Shown one piece after another: positions 56,745 to 64,000 of a DNA stretch of 64,000 bases. The DNA is taken from NCBI GenBank assembly GCA_013151645.1, contig JAADHU010000005.1, forward strand, positions 1 to 64,000, written 5' to 3'. This stretch comes from Gammaproteobacteria bacterium. GTDB taxonomy: Bacteria; Pseudomonadota; Gammaproteobacteria; Steroidobacterales; Woeseiaceae. Position 1 is the first letter of the stretch; every line of letters begins with the position of its first letter. The position numbers and the translations under genes are program-made. The notes below the pieces were generated by a model that saw only the letters and a list, made by a program, of their open reading frames with translations, was not told the DNA's origin and made no database searches.

Positions 56745-59144
56745 CTAGTGTTCGGTATTGCGTTGAATACCCAGTTTCTTCATTTTTGAGCGCAGGGTGC
56801 TTGGCGGGATGCCGAGCTTGGCCGCCGCTCCGCCCGGGCCCGCTATTTGCCATTCGGTTTGCGCCAGGATAGTGGAGATGTGCTCCCTTTCGGCAGAGCG
56901 TAAGTCAAGCGGGCTTTCGACGGTGCCGATGATCGTCGAAACAGGGGCAGGAGAAACCAGCCGTTTCTTGTCGAGCGCTTCAGCAAGACCAAGCACCGGT
57001 CCGCCGGCCGAAATTAATGCCCGTTGAACGATACTTTCGAGTTCACGCACGTTGCCAGGCCACGAGAACGCGTCCAACTGTTCCATCATTATCCCGGATA
57101 CGCCCGTCACTTCCCGGCCCAACGCCGGGGCATGCTTCGCGATGAAGTGTTCAACAAGTATCGGAATATCTTCCTTGCGCTCACGTAGTGGTGGCAACAT
57201 GATAGGAAAAGTATTGATTCGATAAAAAAGATCGGCGCGAAAATCCCCATGGTCGACGGCCTCCTGCAGCATCCTGTTGGTTGCAGCAATAATGCGGACG
57301 TCGACTTGAATCGTTCGACTGCCACCCAACCGCTCGAATTCGCCTTCTTGCAAGACGCGCAACAGCTTGCCCTGCAAATCAATTGGCAAATCACCAATCT
57401 CATCAAGAAACATCGTGCCACCGTCGGCAAGATCAAATCTGCCACGCTTGCGCGAGTCGGCGCCGGTAAACGCACCTTTCTCATGCCCGAACAACTCGCT
57501 TTCAATAAGGTTCGCGGGGAGTGCGGCGCAATTCACTTTCACCAACGCCCGATCGCTTCGATTGCTGCGTTCGTGTACCGCCCTTGCCACCAACTCCTTA
57601 CCCGTACCCGTTTCGCCAAGCACCAGTACCGTCGTGTCAGTTTCCGCCACCTGTGCGACTTGCTGTAAACATTTGATCAGGACTTTACTTTCACCCACCA
57701 GTTCATTGAAACCGTGCGTCGATCGTATCTCCTGGCGAAGATAGACGTTCTCCGCCTGCAGTCGATCTCTGGCCAGGCGCAGCTCATCGAGAGCGTCGTC
57801 CAGCGACTTTTTGACATTCATGCGGTTGACAACGTTCGACAGCAGGCTGGACAGCAACTCGATATCCTTCAACAGCTGTTCAGACCACTGTATCTCTTCG
57901 TGTATCGACGCAAAGCCACAAACACCGACGACGTCACCACCGATGACTACCGGAACTACGGCAATTGACTTCACACCGAGTCTGGTCATAAGCAGCTTGT
58001 CTTTGACGACATCCGGCATGTTTGCGACAACATCGATTGCAACGGTTTCACCTCGCAGAAGTTGTGCAGCCGACCACGAAAAGGCATCAATCGAAAGCTC
58101 GACCCAGGGTGGTCCTCCATGCTCATTCCATGAAAACAGAAGTTCCGCGCGATTGGTCGTACGGTCAAACCAGATCAGACTGACGCGATCAGCCATCGCG
58201 TACCGGCAAGCCAGTTTAAGGCTACCTTGCAGAACCTCACCCAAATGTTCATCCGGCGTCGTGATGAGGCGTGACGATATGTCAGCCACCGTCTGTTGAA
58301 AGCGCGCGCGATCCCGTAGCCCGGATTCCGCCTTACGAGTCGCCAGAATATCTTTCTCCGAGCCCCAGACCCGGAATAGACCGCCGTTCTTGATGACACC
58401 CGTAATGTTCAGAAGCAGCGCTCTTTCTATTCCCTCAGTACTGGTGGAATGGTCCTCACGATCAACCAGCCGATAGCCACCCGCAACGAAGTCGCGAAAC
58501 AACTGTTCATGCGCCTCCGCACCAAATGCCGAATTCATGTGTCGGTAACGCTTGCCAATGATCTGGGCGGGACTGCTCGCACCGACTGCCCTAGCGTACG
58601 CCGAGTTGCATTCGACCAGGACGCCATCGTAGGTTTGGCATGCCTGTTCGTCCAATGGCAGCGTCGTGTCAATCGGTGGCGAGAATTCGAAACAATAGAC
58701 TGAATCCGTATATTGCTCGACCAACGAACGAAACCGGTTCTCCGAGTCGACGATTCTCTCGACGGCCTTTGCTGCATTTTTTTCTGATCGGCGCATCGAC
58801 TGCTCCGACTCGGCAAAGTACCTGGCTGATGCAATCCCGCCGGCCACGATGAGCGCGAATGAAAGCAAGGTAACCGGCACTCGAAGATGCTGCTGCAGGA
58901 ATTCCATCGCAGCATGTGACGCTGCCGGTTCGACGAGTTCGGGCAGAACCGTTAAAACAACCAGGTCCGCGAGATAGTAAAGCGCGGTTGTGACGATACC
59001 GGCGGCGATCAATACCCGACCGGTAAGCGGTACCCGGCCTTTTTGAAAGATACCTTTAGGGATAGACACTGCCAGCAGAACCACCGCAAGCCCGACGATG
59101 ATCAGGTCCACCAGCACCAATGATGAGAATGTACTCCAGATCAT
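56745..59144 (-). CDS. Membrane-anchored PAS-GAF sigma-54-dependent transcriptional activator, 799 aa
   Basis: Three N-terminal hydrophobic helices (about 8-28, 43-66, 89-107), then a PAS domain (135-265), a GAF domain (285-440) and a coiled coil (445-475). The AAA+ domain (480-710) has Walker A GETGTGKE, the sigma-54 contact loop GAFTGA intact at 557-562, Walker [11 protein letters not shown] and an R-finger region ([27 protein letters not shown]). A Fis-type HTH ends the protein ([23 protein letters not shown]). No receiver domain, so it senses through the membrane/PAS/GAF part. It lies upstream of the DUF11 operon on the same strand and divergent from a gene pair with a sigma-54 promoter. 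Confidence 0.93.
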   Translation of the reverse strand: MIWSTFSSLVLVDLIIVGLAVVLLAVSIPKGIFQKGRVPLTGRVLIAAGIVTTALYYLADLVVLTVLPELVEPAASHAAMEFLQQHLRVPVTLLSFALIVAGGIASARYFAESEQSMRRSEKNAAKAVERIVDSENRFRSLVEQYTDSVYCFEFSPPIDTTLPLDEQACQTYDGVLVECNSAYARAVGASSPAQIIGKRYRHMNSAFGAEAHEQLFRDFVAGGYRLVDREDHSTSTEGIERALLLNITGVIKNGGLFRVWGSEKDILATRKAESGLRDRARFQQTVADISSRLITTPDEHLGEVLQGSLKLACRYAMADRVSLIWFDRTTNRAELLFSWNEHGGPPWVELSIDAFSWSAAQLLRGETVAIDVVANMPDVVKDKLLMTRLGVKSIAVVPVVIGGDVVGVCGFASIHEEIQWSEQLLKDIELLSSLLSNVVNRMNVKKSLDDALDELRLARDRLQAENVYLRQEIRSTHGFNELVGESKVLIKCLQQVAQVAETDTTVLVLGETGTGKELVARAVHERSNRSDRALVKVNCAALPANLIESELFGHEKGAFTGADSRKRGRFDLADGGTMFLDEIGDLPIDLQGKLLRVLQEGEFERLGGSRTIQVDVRIIAATNRMLQEAVDHGDFRADLFYRINTFPIMLPPLRERKEDIPILVEHFIAKHAPALGREVTGVSGIMMEQLDAFSWPGNVRELESIVQRALISAGGPVLGLAEALDKKRLVSPAPVSTIIGTVESPLDLRSAEREHISTILAQTEWQIAGPGGAAAKLGIPPSTLRSKMKKLGIQRNTEH

Positions 59145-59262
59145 TTCAGCTTCGACTCAGACGACCCGACGAAAAAAAGAAGTAACTACGTCAACGGCAC
59201 CCCGACATACTACGCACTCGGGTCGATGGCGTATTCATAACACCAGACCGGGCCCGGGTCAC

Positions 59263-59299
59263 GAAATATCGCGTCAAAACGTATCGGGCGCGAGATTTC
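59263..59299. promoter_or_regulatory. Inverted repeat, candidate enhancer for the sigma-54 activator
   Basis: GAAATATCGCG (59263-59273) and CGCGAGATTTC (59289-59299) are inverted copies with one mismatch in 11, separated by 15 bp. They lie 100-150 bp upstream of the -24/-12 promoter, where enhancer-binding proteins usually bind. Which protein binds is inferred from proximity. Confidence 0.55.
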
Positions 59300-59400
59300 A
59301 CGAGCTGCACAGCGCGTCGACGCTCTCGTCAATCTCGGGAAAACTGCTAACCGATTGTTTCTACACTATTAACCGGTATTCCCCAGCCATCGCTCGTAGT

Positions 59401-59416
59401 TGGCACAGTTTCTGCA
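59401..59416 (+). promoter_or_regulatory. Sigma-54 (-24/-12) promoter
   Basis: TGGCACAGTTTCTGCA: the -24 GG and -12 GC dinucleotides are 10 bp apart, and TGGCAC is a perfect -24 element. Transcription would start near 59427, giving a 70-base leader before the ATG at 59499. Confidence 0.8.
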
Positions 59417-59498
59417 CTGTACCTATGACATTAGCTCTTTTCGTTGTGTGCTGCGCACCCAATATAGCCATAAAGCTTGGATAAGTACGGGGAAACAC

Positions 59499-60032
59499 AT
59501 GAAAAATGATGAAAATCGCGTCCGCATCCTGCTGATTCAAAATCAGGAAAGTACGCTGCGCACCGTTCAGCGAACGCTGGAATTAAACAAGACACGTTGC
59601 CAGCTGCATATGGTCGGGATCGGTCCCGCCACCCTGAATTACCTGCGGCGGGAGGAACCCTATGCGGATGCACCGACTCCGGACCTGGTGCTGTTTGATT
59701 TAAGCGATGCCGCTCCCGCCTCGATTGAAGTGGTCAAGGCTATCAAAGCCGACAACCGGTGCCACTCACTGCCCATGGTGTTGCTGATCAACGAGGGTTC
59801 CGAAGACAAGGTCGTCAAACTCGTCAGCAAACGCGGCCAGGACAATGCGTTCTCCCCGGTCGATCTCGACAGTTTTATCAAGGCATTGAATTCTTTCAAA
59901 CCCGATCGATTCATGCATGCTGTCACGCTGCTGGAGAATTTCGGGTATGTTCTCGTGCGGATGCCACGCATCCCCGTTGATGCAAAACCGCTGCTGGATC
60001 ACCGGCCGGCGCCAGCGGCAGTCGCTATGTAG
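59499..60032 (+). CDS. Degenerate receiver-domain protein, 177 aa
   Basis: The fold pattern is that of a response-regulator receiver (RVRILLIQNQES at strand 1, PDLVLFDLSDAAPASIEVVKAIKAD at strand 3, LPMVLLINEGSEDKVVKLVSKRGQDNAF at strand 4). An Asp lies at the phosphorylation place (Asp67). The usual acidic pair after strand 1 is replaced by Gln/Asn, and the conserved Lys-Pro after strand 5 reads FSPVD. There is no output domain, only a short basic tail (LENFGYVLVRMPRIPVDAKPLL). GGGG lies six bases before the ATG. It precedes the HDOD gene by 86 bp and is likely co-transcribed from the sigma-54 promoter. It resembles the Rcp1-like family with a long last helix, but phosphorylation is doubtful. 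Confidence 0.8.
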   Translation: MKNDENRVRILLIQNQESTLRTVQRTLELNKTRCQLHMVGIGPATLNYLRREEPYADAPTPDLVLFDLSDAAPASIEVVKAIKADNRCHSLPMVLLINEGSEDKVVKLVSKRGQDNAFSPVDLDSFIKALNSFKPDRFMHAVTLLENFGYVLVRMPRIPVDAKPLLDHRPAPAAVAM

Positions 60033-60118
60033 TCAGGCGAGCAGGCGGAGTGGCTCGCACTGCCCCGCACCCCCGATGGAATGTTAGGATATCGGCTAAC
60101 ACGATCCAGGGGACCGGT

Positions 60119-60955
60119 ATGTCCGCAGATGAACAAGCACAGTTTTTGCAAAAACTCGCAGAAGACTTAAACACCAGGAACATTGTATTGCCGTCCTTTC
60201 CGGACGTTGTCATCAAGATTCGCACGGCGCTTGAAGACCCGACCTGCAGCTCCGGTCGGCTTGCAGAAGTCGCCAAACTTGATCCCGTTCTGGTCTCTCG
60301 ATTGCTAATGGCGGCTAATTCGGCTTTTCACAATCGTGCCGGAATTGAAATTGTTGACCTGAATCTTGCCATCAGCCGGTTGGGCTTCGAGGTTGTGCGC
60401 AATACCGCAATCACCTTGGCCATCGAACAGATCTTCAATGCGTCGCAGCACGAAGCATTGCGAGAACGACTACAGGTGCTGTGGGCCAGAAGCATGTCCC
60501 TGTCATCAATGTGTTACGTGATCGCCCGTTCCGCTGCGCCCCTCAACGCGGACCACGCGTTCCTTGCCGGTCTTCTGCACGATGTAGGTAAATTGTATAT
60601 TTTGACGCAGGCGAAAGAGTATCCCGGTTTTCTCGGTGACGAAGATTCATTGAATACGGTATTGCGCGACTGGCACCCAAGCGTTGGCTGTTCCATTGTC
60701 GGCGCCTGGGGTTTCGCCGGGGAAGTCGTTCAATCGATCGACATTGACGAAAATCTGGATACGGCGTCGAGTCGCGGAGCTGCACTGGTCGATGTGGTTT
60801 ACGCCGCAATCGCACTGCTTGATGCGCCCGAAGAGACGCTCACCAAAATACCGCTGCATCCGTCGATGCAGCGCCTTGGCGTAACCGGCGACTCGTTTAC
60901 CGAAATCAGCGAAGCCGCGGAACTGCACGCTCAGTCGATGCGCCATTCCATCTAG
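60119..60955 (+). CDS. HDOD-domain signalling protein, 278 aa
   Basis: HDOD proteins are HD-related signalling or scaffold proteins, often tied to cyclic-di-GMP, motility or stress networks. The domain begins VLPSFPDVVIKIRTALEDPTCSSGRLAEVAKLDPVLVSRLLMAANSAF and continues with NLAISRLGFEVVRNTAI. The HD-like helix carries AFLAGLLHDVGKLYIL. The C-terminal part is helical and continues the HDOD fold, with no GGDEF or kinase fusion. The ATG at 60119 follows AGGGGA. Its TAG stop (60953-60955) is followed by GCGGCGTGTTGAAC, similar to the left end of the MITE-like repeats. Confidence 0.9.
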   Translation: MSADEQAQFLQKLAEDLNTRNIVLPSFPDVVIKIRTALEDPTCSSGRLAEVAKLDPVLVSRLLMAANSAFHNRAGIEIVDLNLAISRLGFEVVRNTAITLAIEQIFNASQHEALRERLQVLWARSMSLSSMCYVIARSAAPLNADHAFLAGLLHDVGKLYILTQAKEYPGFLGDEDSLNTVLRDWHPSVGCSIVGAWGFAGEVVQSIDIDENLDTASSRGAALVDVVYAAIALLDAPEETLTKIPLHPSMQRLGVTGDSFTEISEAAELHAQSMRHSI

Positions 60956-61099
60956 CGGCGTGTTGAACTTCGTGTCGAAATGCGATCCCGTAGCCGTCAA
61001 TATCGTGCAGGAATTCTGCCGCGAATCCAGCAGACGGCGGAACTCCAGCAACAGTCGCTGTGCCGCGCCTATACGTGAAGCCGTACGTCTGCGTGGTAT

Positions 61100-61720
61100 C
61101 TATTGACGAAACGCGACGTTGTACTGGGTGGCGACCGCATAGCTGGTTAGTGTGCTGTGCGACTGAATGCTGCCGGTACTTGGCACACCGTCATCGCCAC
61201 GCGACTCGAGAATCATTGCGATATCGCCCGGGATAGCGCCGAAGATGATGGTGTGTCCGCTAAGATTATAGCCGCGAAGCTGAACGCCGATGAGGCCGCC
61301 AAAGGCATTGGATGGCTGTTGATAGCTGGCAGTCGTATTGTCCACCGGACCTGCGATCAATCCGGAACCCCGCAGGTGCTTCCACAGCTTGCGAGACTCG
61401 TCGGTATCCGTGGAACTGGCCCACGAACCTGAAATTGAGCCGTTGCCGTTGCCGTTGTCGGCCGCAGCCCAGGTGCCGGAAAAGCGGGTTGAGGCAGAGG
61501 GGTCGTCGCCCGGCAGCGCGCCGTAACGATCCTGGTAGGCAAAGATCGCGGCAGAGACACCGGAAAAGTCTTTTTCGATGCGACCGACCTTCGCGTTGGT
61601 AATCATTTCCCGGCCCTTCAGGACGCCACCGATCAACAGGCCGATAATAACCAGCACGATTGCAATTTCCACGAGCGTAAAGCCCGATTGCTTACGTAAA
61701 TCCATCCTATTTTTATTCAC
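61100..61720 (-). CDS. Prepilin-type (type IV pilin/pseudopilin) protein, 206 aa
   Basis: The prepilin peptidase site and helix read KQSGFTLVEIAIVLVIIGLLIGGVLKGREMI, with cleavage after Gly and Glu at +5. The globular part has the GALPGDDPSASTRF stretch and a Gly/Asn-rich run (AADNGNGNGSISGSW) before SRKLWKHLRGSGLIAG. GTG at 61720 follows AAGGA at seven bases; an ATG at 61705 is possible but lacks a site. It is the last of three prepilin-related genes on this strand; 142 bp separate it from the next one upstream. It could be a major pilin or a minor pseudopilin. Confidence 0.88.
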   Translation of the reverse strand: MNKNRMDLRKQSGFTLVEIAIVLVIIGLLIGGVLKGREMITNAKVGRIEKDFSGVSAAIFAYQDRYGALPGDDPSASTRFSGTWAAADNGNGNGSISGSWASSTDTDESRKLWKHLRGSGLIAGPVDNTTASYQQPSNAFGGLIGVQLRGYNLSGHTIIFGAIPGDIAMILESRGDDGVPSTGSIQSHSTLTSYAVATQYNVAFRQ

Positions 61721-61862
61721 GACAGTATCCTTGTTTTCGATAAATCAGCTGCACTCTTACGGGCCGTCTGTCCGGGTTTCGATCATTCCTGATAGGCTTA
61801 TCGACCTTCTGTCGGGATACTTTAGGTACTGCGTCACAGTGCGCAACGCGCTCAGCAGAGCG

Positions 61863-62627
61863 CTACGGCAGCTGTCCGCTGATAACTAATTCGTGATAGA
61901 GGCTCAGTGGCGACATCCACACCACCACGTCGTCGAATTCACTACCGCTTTGCCCCGACCGCGAACGACTGACAAAGACCAGATCGGCGGCGACCGGATA
62001 GTTTGTGCCGGACGGTCCACCACCGAGCGTCGCGCCGGCATTTTCGAGTTGATCGGCACCGCCGAACGATGCCCAGTCTTTGCCCATTGAATAAACGATC
62101 ATCGGCGCCCGGGATGACAAAGTTGTCGTCGTACTGCCACAGGCCGACGCCGTCGTACCGGCCGCCGTGCTGCAAACAGACAGATCGGGAGCGAGATCGG
62201 GCATGCCAACGTCACGCAATTCCCCGCCGGTGGTAAAATCCCAGTATCCATCGCCGTCAACGTCCGCCGCCGAAACGCTGTAACGAAACGGTGATCCCCA
62301 GGGGTCCAGCAACAGATTGTCGTCGTTGCGGGAACCCGGCAGACCCAGCGTCGATGCCGGTACGAAGCCGTGCTGCACCGCGCAACCGCCGCCGGCCGTC
62401 GCTGCCAGCCCGGCGCTTGCGGGCGTCGCCGGACACGGCAAATAGCCGTTGGCGAGCGCATATCCCTGCAAGGCCTCTTCAATGTATTCCAGAACCTCAC
62501 GTACGTCCCGGACGCGAAGATTTTCTCTCTGGGCCGACAGCGGCATGGCAATACCACCCAGAATCAGCCCCATAATCAGTATCACGATCGATAACTCAAC
62601 CAGCGTGAAGCCTTTTTCCGCACGCAT
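61863..62627 (-). CDS. Prepilin-type protein with long globular domain, 254 aa
   Basis: The N-terminus MRAEKGFTLVELSIVILIMGLILGGIAMPL is a prepilin with a very short leader. NLRVRDVREVLEYIEEALQGYALANGYLPCPATP is the ALQGYA...LPCP pattern shared with the upstream partial gene. Two pairs of cysteines and a Ser-rich region follow, and LLDPWGSPFRYSVSAADVDGDGYWDF has a calcium-loop-like Asp pattern. AGGAGG lies seven bases before the ATG, just after the stop of the upstream gene. Probably a minor pilin or pseudopilin of the same assembly. Confidence 0.86.
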   Translation of the reverse strand: MRAEKGFTLVELSIVILIMGLILGGIAMPLSAQRENLRVRDVREVLEYIEEALQGYALANGYLPCPATPASAGLAATAGGGCAVQHGFVPASTLGLPGSRNDDNLLLDPWGSPFRYSVSAADVDGDGYWDFTTGGELRDVGMPDLAPDLSVCSTAAGTTASACGSTTTTLSSRAPMIVYSMGKDWASFGGADQLENAGATLGGGPSGTNYPVAADLVFVSRSRSGQSGSEFDDVVVWMSPLSLYHELVISGQLP

Positions 62628-62638
62628 CTTTATGCCTC

Positions 62639-64000
62639 CTAACACGAAGTCACCGCGAGCGTCGGATCGATACAAATGACAATGTCATTGAAGGAGTCCG
62701 TCGCCGGCATGGATTGGTAATCGGCCGCGCCACCGCGGTACGGATGATTGAGCGCGTTCGCACCCTCCAGATAGTTGCCGATCCGGCCTCTGGTGTCTGC
62801 GTCAATCGGCGGCGCGTTTCTCGTCTGGGCGGACGCGCTCAAACGCTCACCGGAAAAAAATACCATCGCGGCATACTGTCCGCCGCCGTTTATCGACAGA
62901 CAATTTCCGCACTGAACCGGCACCACGGCCGATGGCTGAAAGGCATCTGCGACAACGTAGAAGAAATGATCTTTCCAGGTCCGCCACAATGCCAGCGACG
63001 TGTTGTTCCATTCCGGAACCTTTGCTGGATCGCAGTCGCCGAGTACTCGCAAGACGCTGCTACCGGTTACCCCGGCGCTGTCATCCACTGAATCCGGGAG
63101 CCGCCCGGAATACAGGCCCGTATTCACATCGTCGTAAGAATTGTCGTCCGCGTAGTTTGCCATCGACATCTGTGCCGGCCAGGGCAGTCTGCTATCGGCG
63201 AGGCCGGCGGCATTTGATCGCCCATACGCAGCGATGCATGCCGCAACGCCTTGTGTAAGTGCCGTCATCCTGGCGGCGAAGTCGTGCCGCCGATAGATGG
63301 CTTTCGCCAGTTCGTCACGACCGAGGCTAATAATGCGATCGTTGTGAGAGGCATTGGCGCCGGTGGCCACAGCGAATGTTTCAATGACGTACGGACTGGC
63401 CGACAAGGCCGCATTGGAAACACCAACAGTCGCGTCAGCCTCCAGAAAATCGGTCGCTGTAAAATCATCACTACAATTTCCGCCGGGGGAGCCGGCGGCC
63501 GCTCTCGACTGCCCGGCCACTGCTTCCATCGGCGCGATAATCATCGCAACCGGTCGATCTTCCGGTGCGATTCCGGCAATCATCTGTCCGCTATCGATGG
63601 AGTACAACTGCAGTTGTCCGTTTGAATCCGGATTGATCATTGTCGATGTCGATGCTGCCGCATTTTTGTAACTGCCGGAAACAACGTACCAGAGACAGGT
63701 ACCGCTACTATCGTGATACGGGCGCGTAGCCAGTGTTTTCCACGGAAATCGCCCCATAACCGCGACGCCTGAATTTCCGCACGCTGCGGTATGTGCTTCA
63801 CCATCCTGCCAGGGGCCGGTCGCATCGATATCCGGGCACGGCAGTCGCGCCGCAGCACCCGGTGAAAACTCTGAATACGTTGTCGCGTATTCGATCAACG
63901 CCTGCTTTGCCATCGCGAGTACGCGCTGCGTGTCCGCATTTCGTTCATTGCGCGCGAGCCCGGATCGCAACTTGCCGACAAGCAGCGCGGATGCCGCGAC
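62639..64000 (-). CDS. Partial pilus-associated protein, 5' end beyond the window
   Basis: The frame is open to the window edge (VAASALLVGKLRSGLARNERNADTQRVLAMAKQALIEYATTYSEF), so about 453 codons are seen without the start. The block AKQALIEYA ... AARLPCPDID matches the ALxxYA-LPCPD region of the next gene and is found in proteins encoded with prepilins. A run of cysteine pairs (CGNSGV, CLWYV, CSDDF, CIAAYG, CDPAKV, CGNC) suggests disulfides outside the cell. The N-terminal membrane part lies off the window, so whether it starts with a prepilin leader cannot be seen. Confidence 0.75.
   Translation of the reverse strand, partial: VAASALLVGKLRSGLARNERNADTQRVLAMAKQALIEYATTYSEFSPGAAARLPCPDIDATGPWQDGEAHTAACGNSGVAVMGRFPWKTLATRPYHDSSGTCLWYVVSGSYKNAAASTSTMINPDSNGQLQLYSIDSGQMIAGIAPEDRPVAMIIAPMEAVAGQSRAAAGSPGGNCSDDFTATDFLEADATVGVSNAALSASPYVIETFAVATGANASHNDRIISLGRDELAKAIYRRHDFAARMTALTQGVAACIAAYGRSNAAGLADSRLPWPAQMSMANYADDNSYDDVNTGLYSGRLPDSVDDSAGVTGSSVLRVLGDCDPAKVPEWNNTSLALWRTWKDHFFYVVADAFQPSAVVPVQCGNCLSINGGGQYAAMVFFSGERLSASAQTRNAPPIDADTRGRIGNYLEGANALNHPYRGGAADYQSMPATDSFNDIVICIDPTLAVTSC

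Larger units (their letters stand above)
59145..59498. other. Divergent control region with sigma-54 elements
   Basis: 354 bp without a gene between the activator and the receiver-like gene. Its recognisable content is the inverted repeat at 59263-59299 and the sigma-54 promoter at 59401-59416. Confidence 0.7.

Overview
The window comes from a gammaproteobacterial chromosome. The evidence is the classical block rpsB-tsf-pyrH-frr-uppS-cdsA-rseP-bamA-skp-lpxD-fabZ-lpxA-lpxB-rnhB-dnaE-accA-tilS-pyrG-kdsA-eno-ftsB-truD-surE-pcm-yqaA-nlpD, all on the minus strand, in the order known from Pseudomonas and its relatives. The organism is Gram-negative with lipid A, a Bam machine and Kdo. Base composition is moderately GC-rich by eye. 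A marine lineage such as Woeseiaceae is only a guess; I cannot place it to genus.

Layout. 1-1288 is a degraded, partly AT-rich patch with an IS256-type transposase tail, short repeats and one orphan secreted protein. It sits where rpoS usually follows nlpD. 1289-30480 is the housekeeping block. Its three usual MEP-pathway genes are absent from their slots: ispD and ispF between ftsB and truD, and dxr between cdsA and rseP. 30749-34896 (plus strand) holds map, glnD and an ArsC/Spx-like gene. 34960-44632 is a phosphate block: pstSCAB, phoU and phoBR, with Pho boxes before pstS and phoB. dapE and dsbB are interleaved in it. 44672-47304 is tsaB with a YoaA-type helicase gene.

47550-60955 is the accessory heart of the window. 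Four consecutive minus-strand genes encode exported DUF11-type proteins, ending in a protein of up to 1989 residues that joins DUF11/Ig-like modules, an OmpA peptidoglycan-binding domain and a C-terminal outer-membrane barrel. Upstream lies a membrane-anchored PAS-GAF sigma-54 activator. Divergent from it, a near-consensus sigma-54 promoter precedes a degenerate receiver protein and an HDOD protein. 61100-64000 holds prepilin-type genes cut by the window edge.

Two families of small non-coding repeats are scattered through the block. One is a 137-bp long-armed palindrome in two copies (4844-4980 and 47390-47526), whose arms differ between copies but still pair within each copy. The other is a MITE-like element of about 160 bp (34200-34360, 42249-42410, and a short form at 34897-34937). 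One copy is flanked by an 8-bp direct repeat, and two begin exactly at gene stop codons.

The window holds no tRNA, rRNA or CRISPR array that I can recognise.
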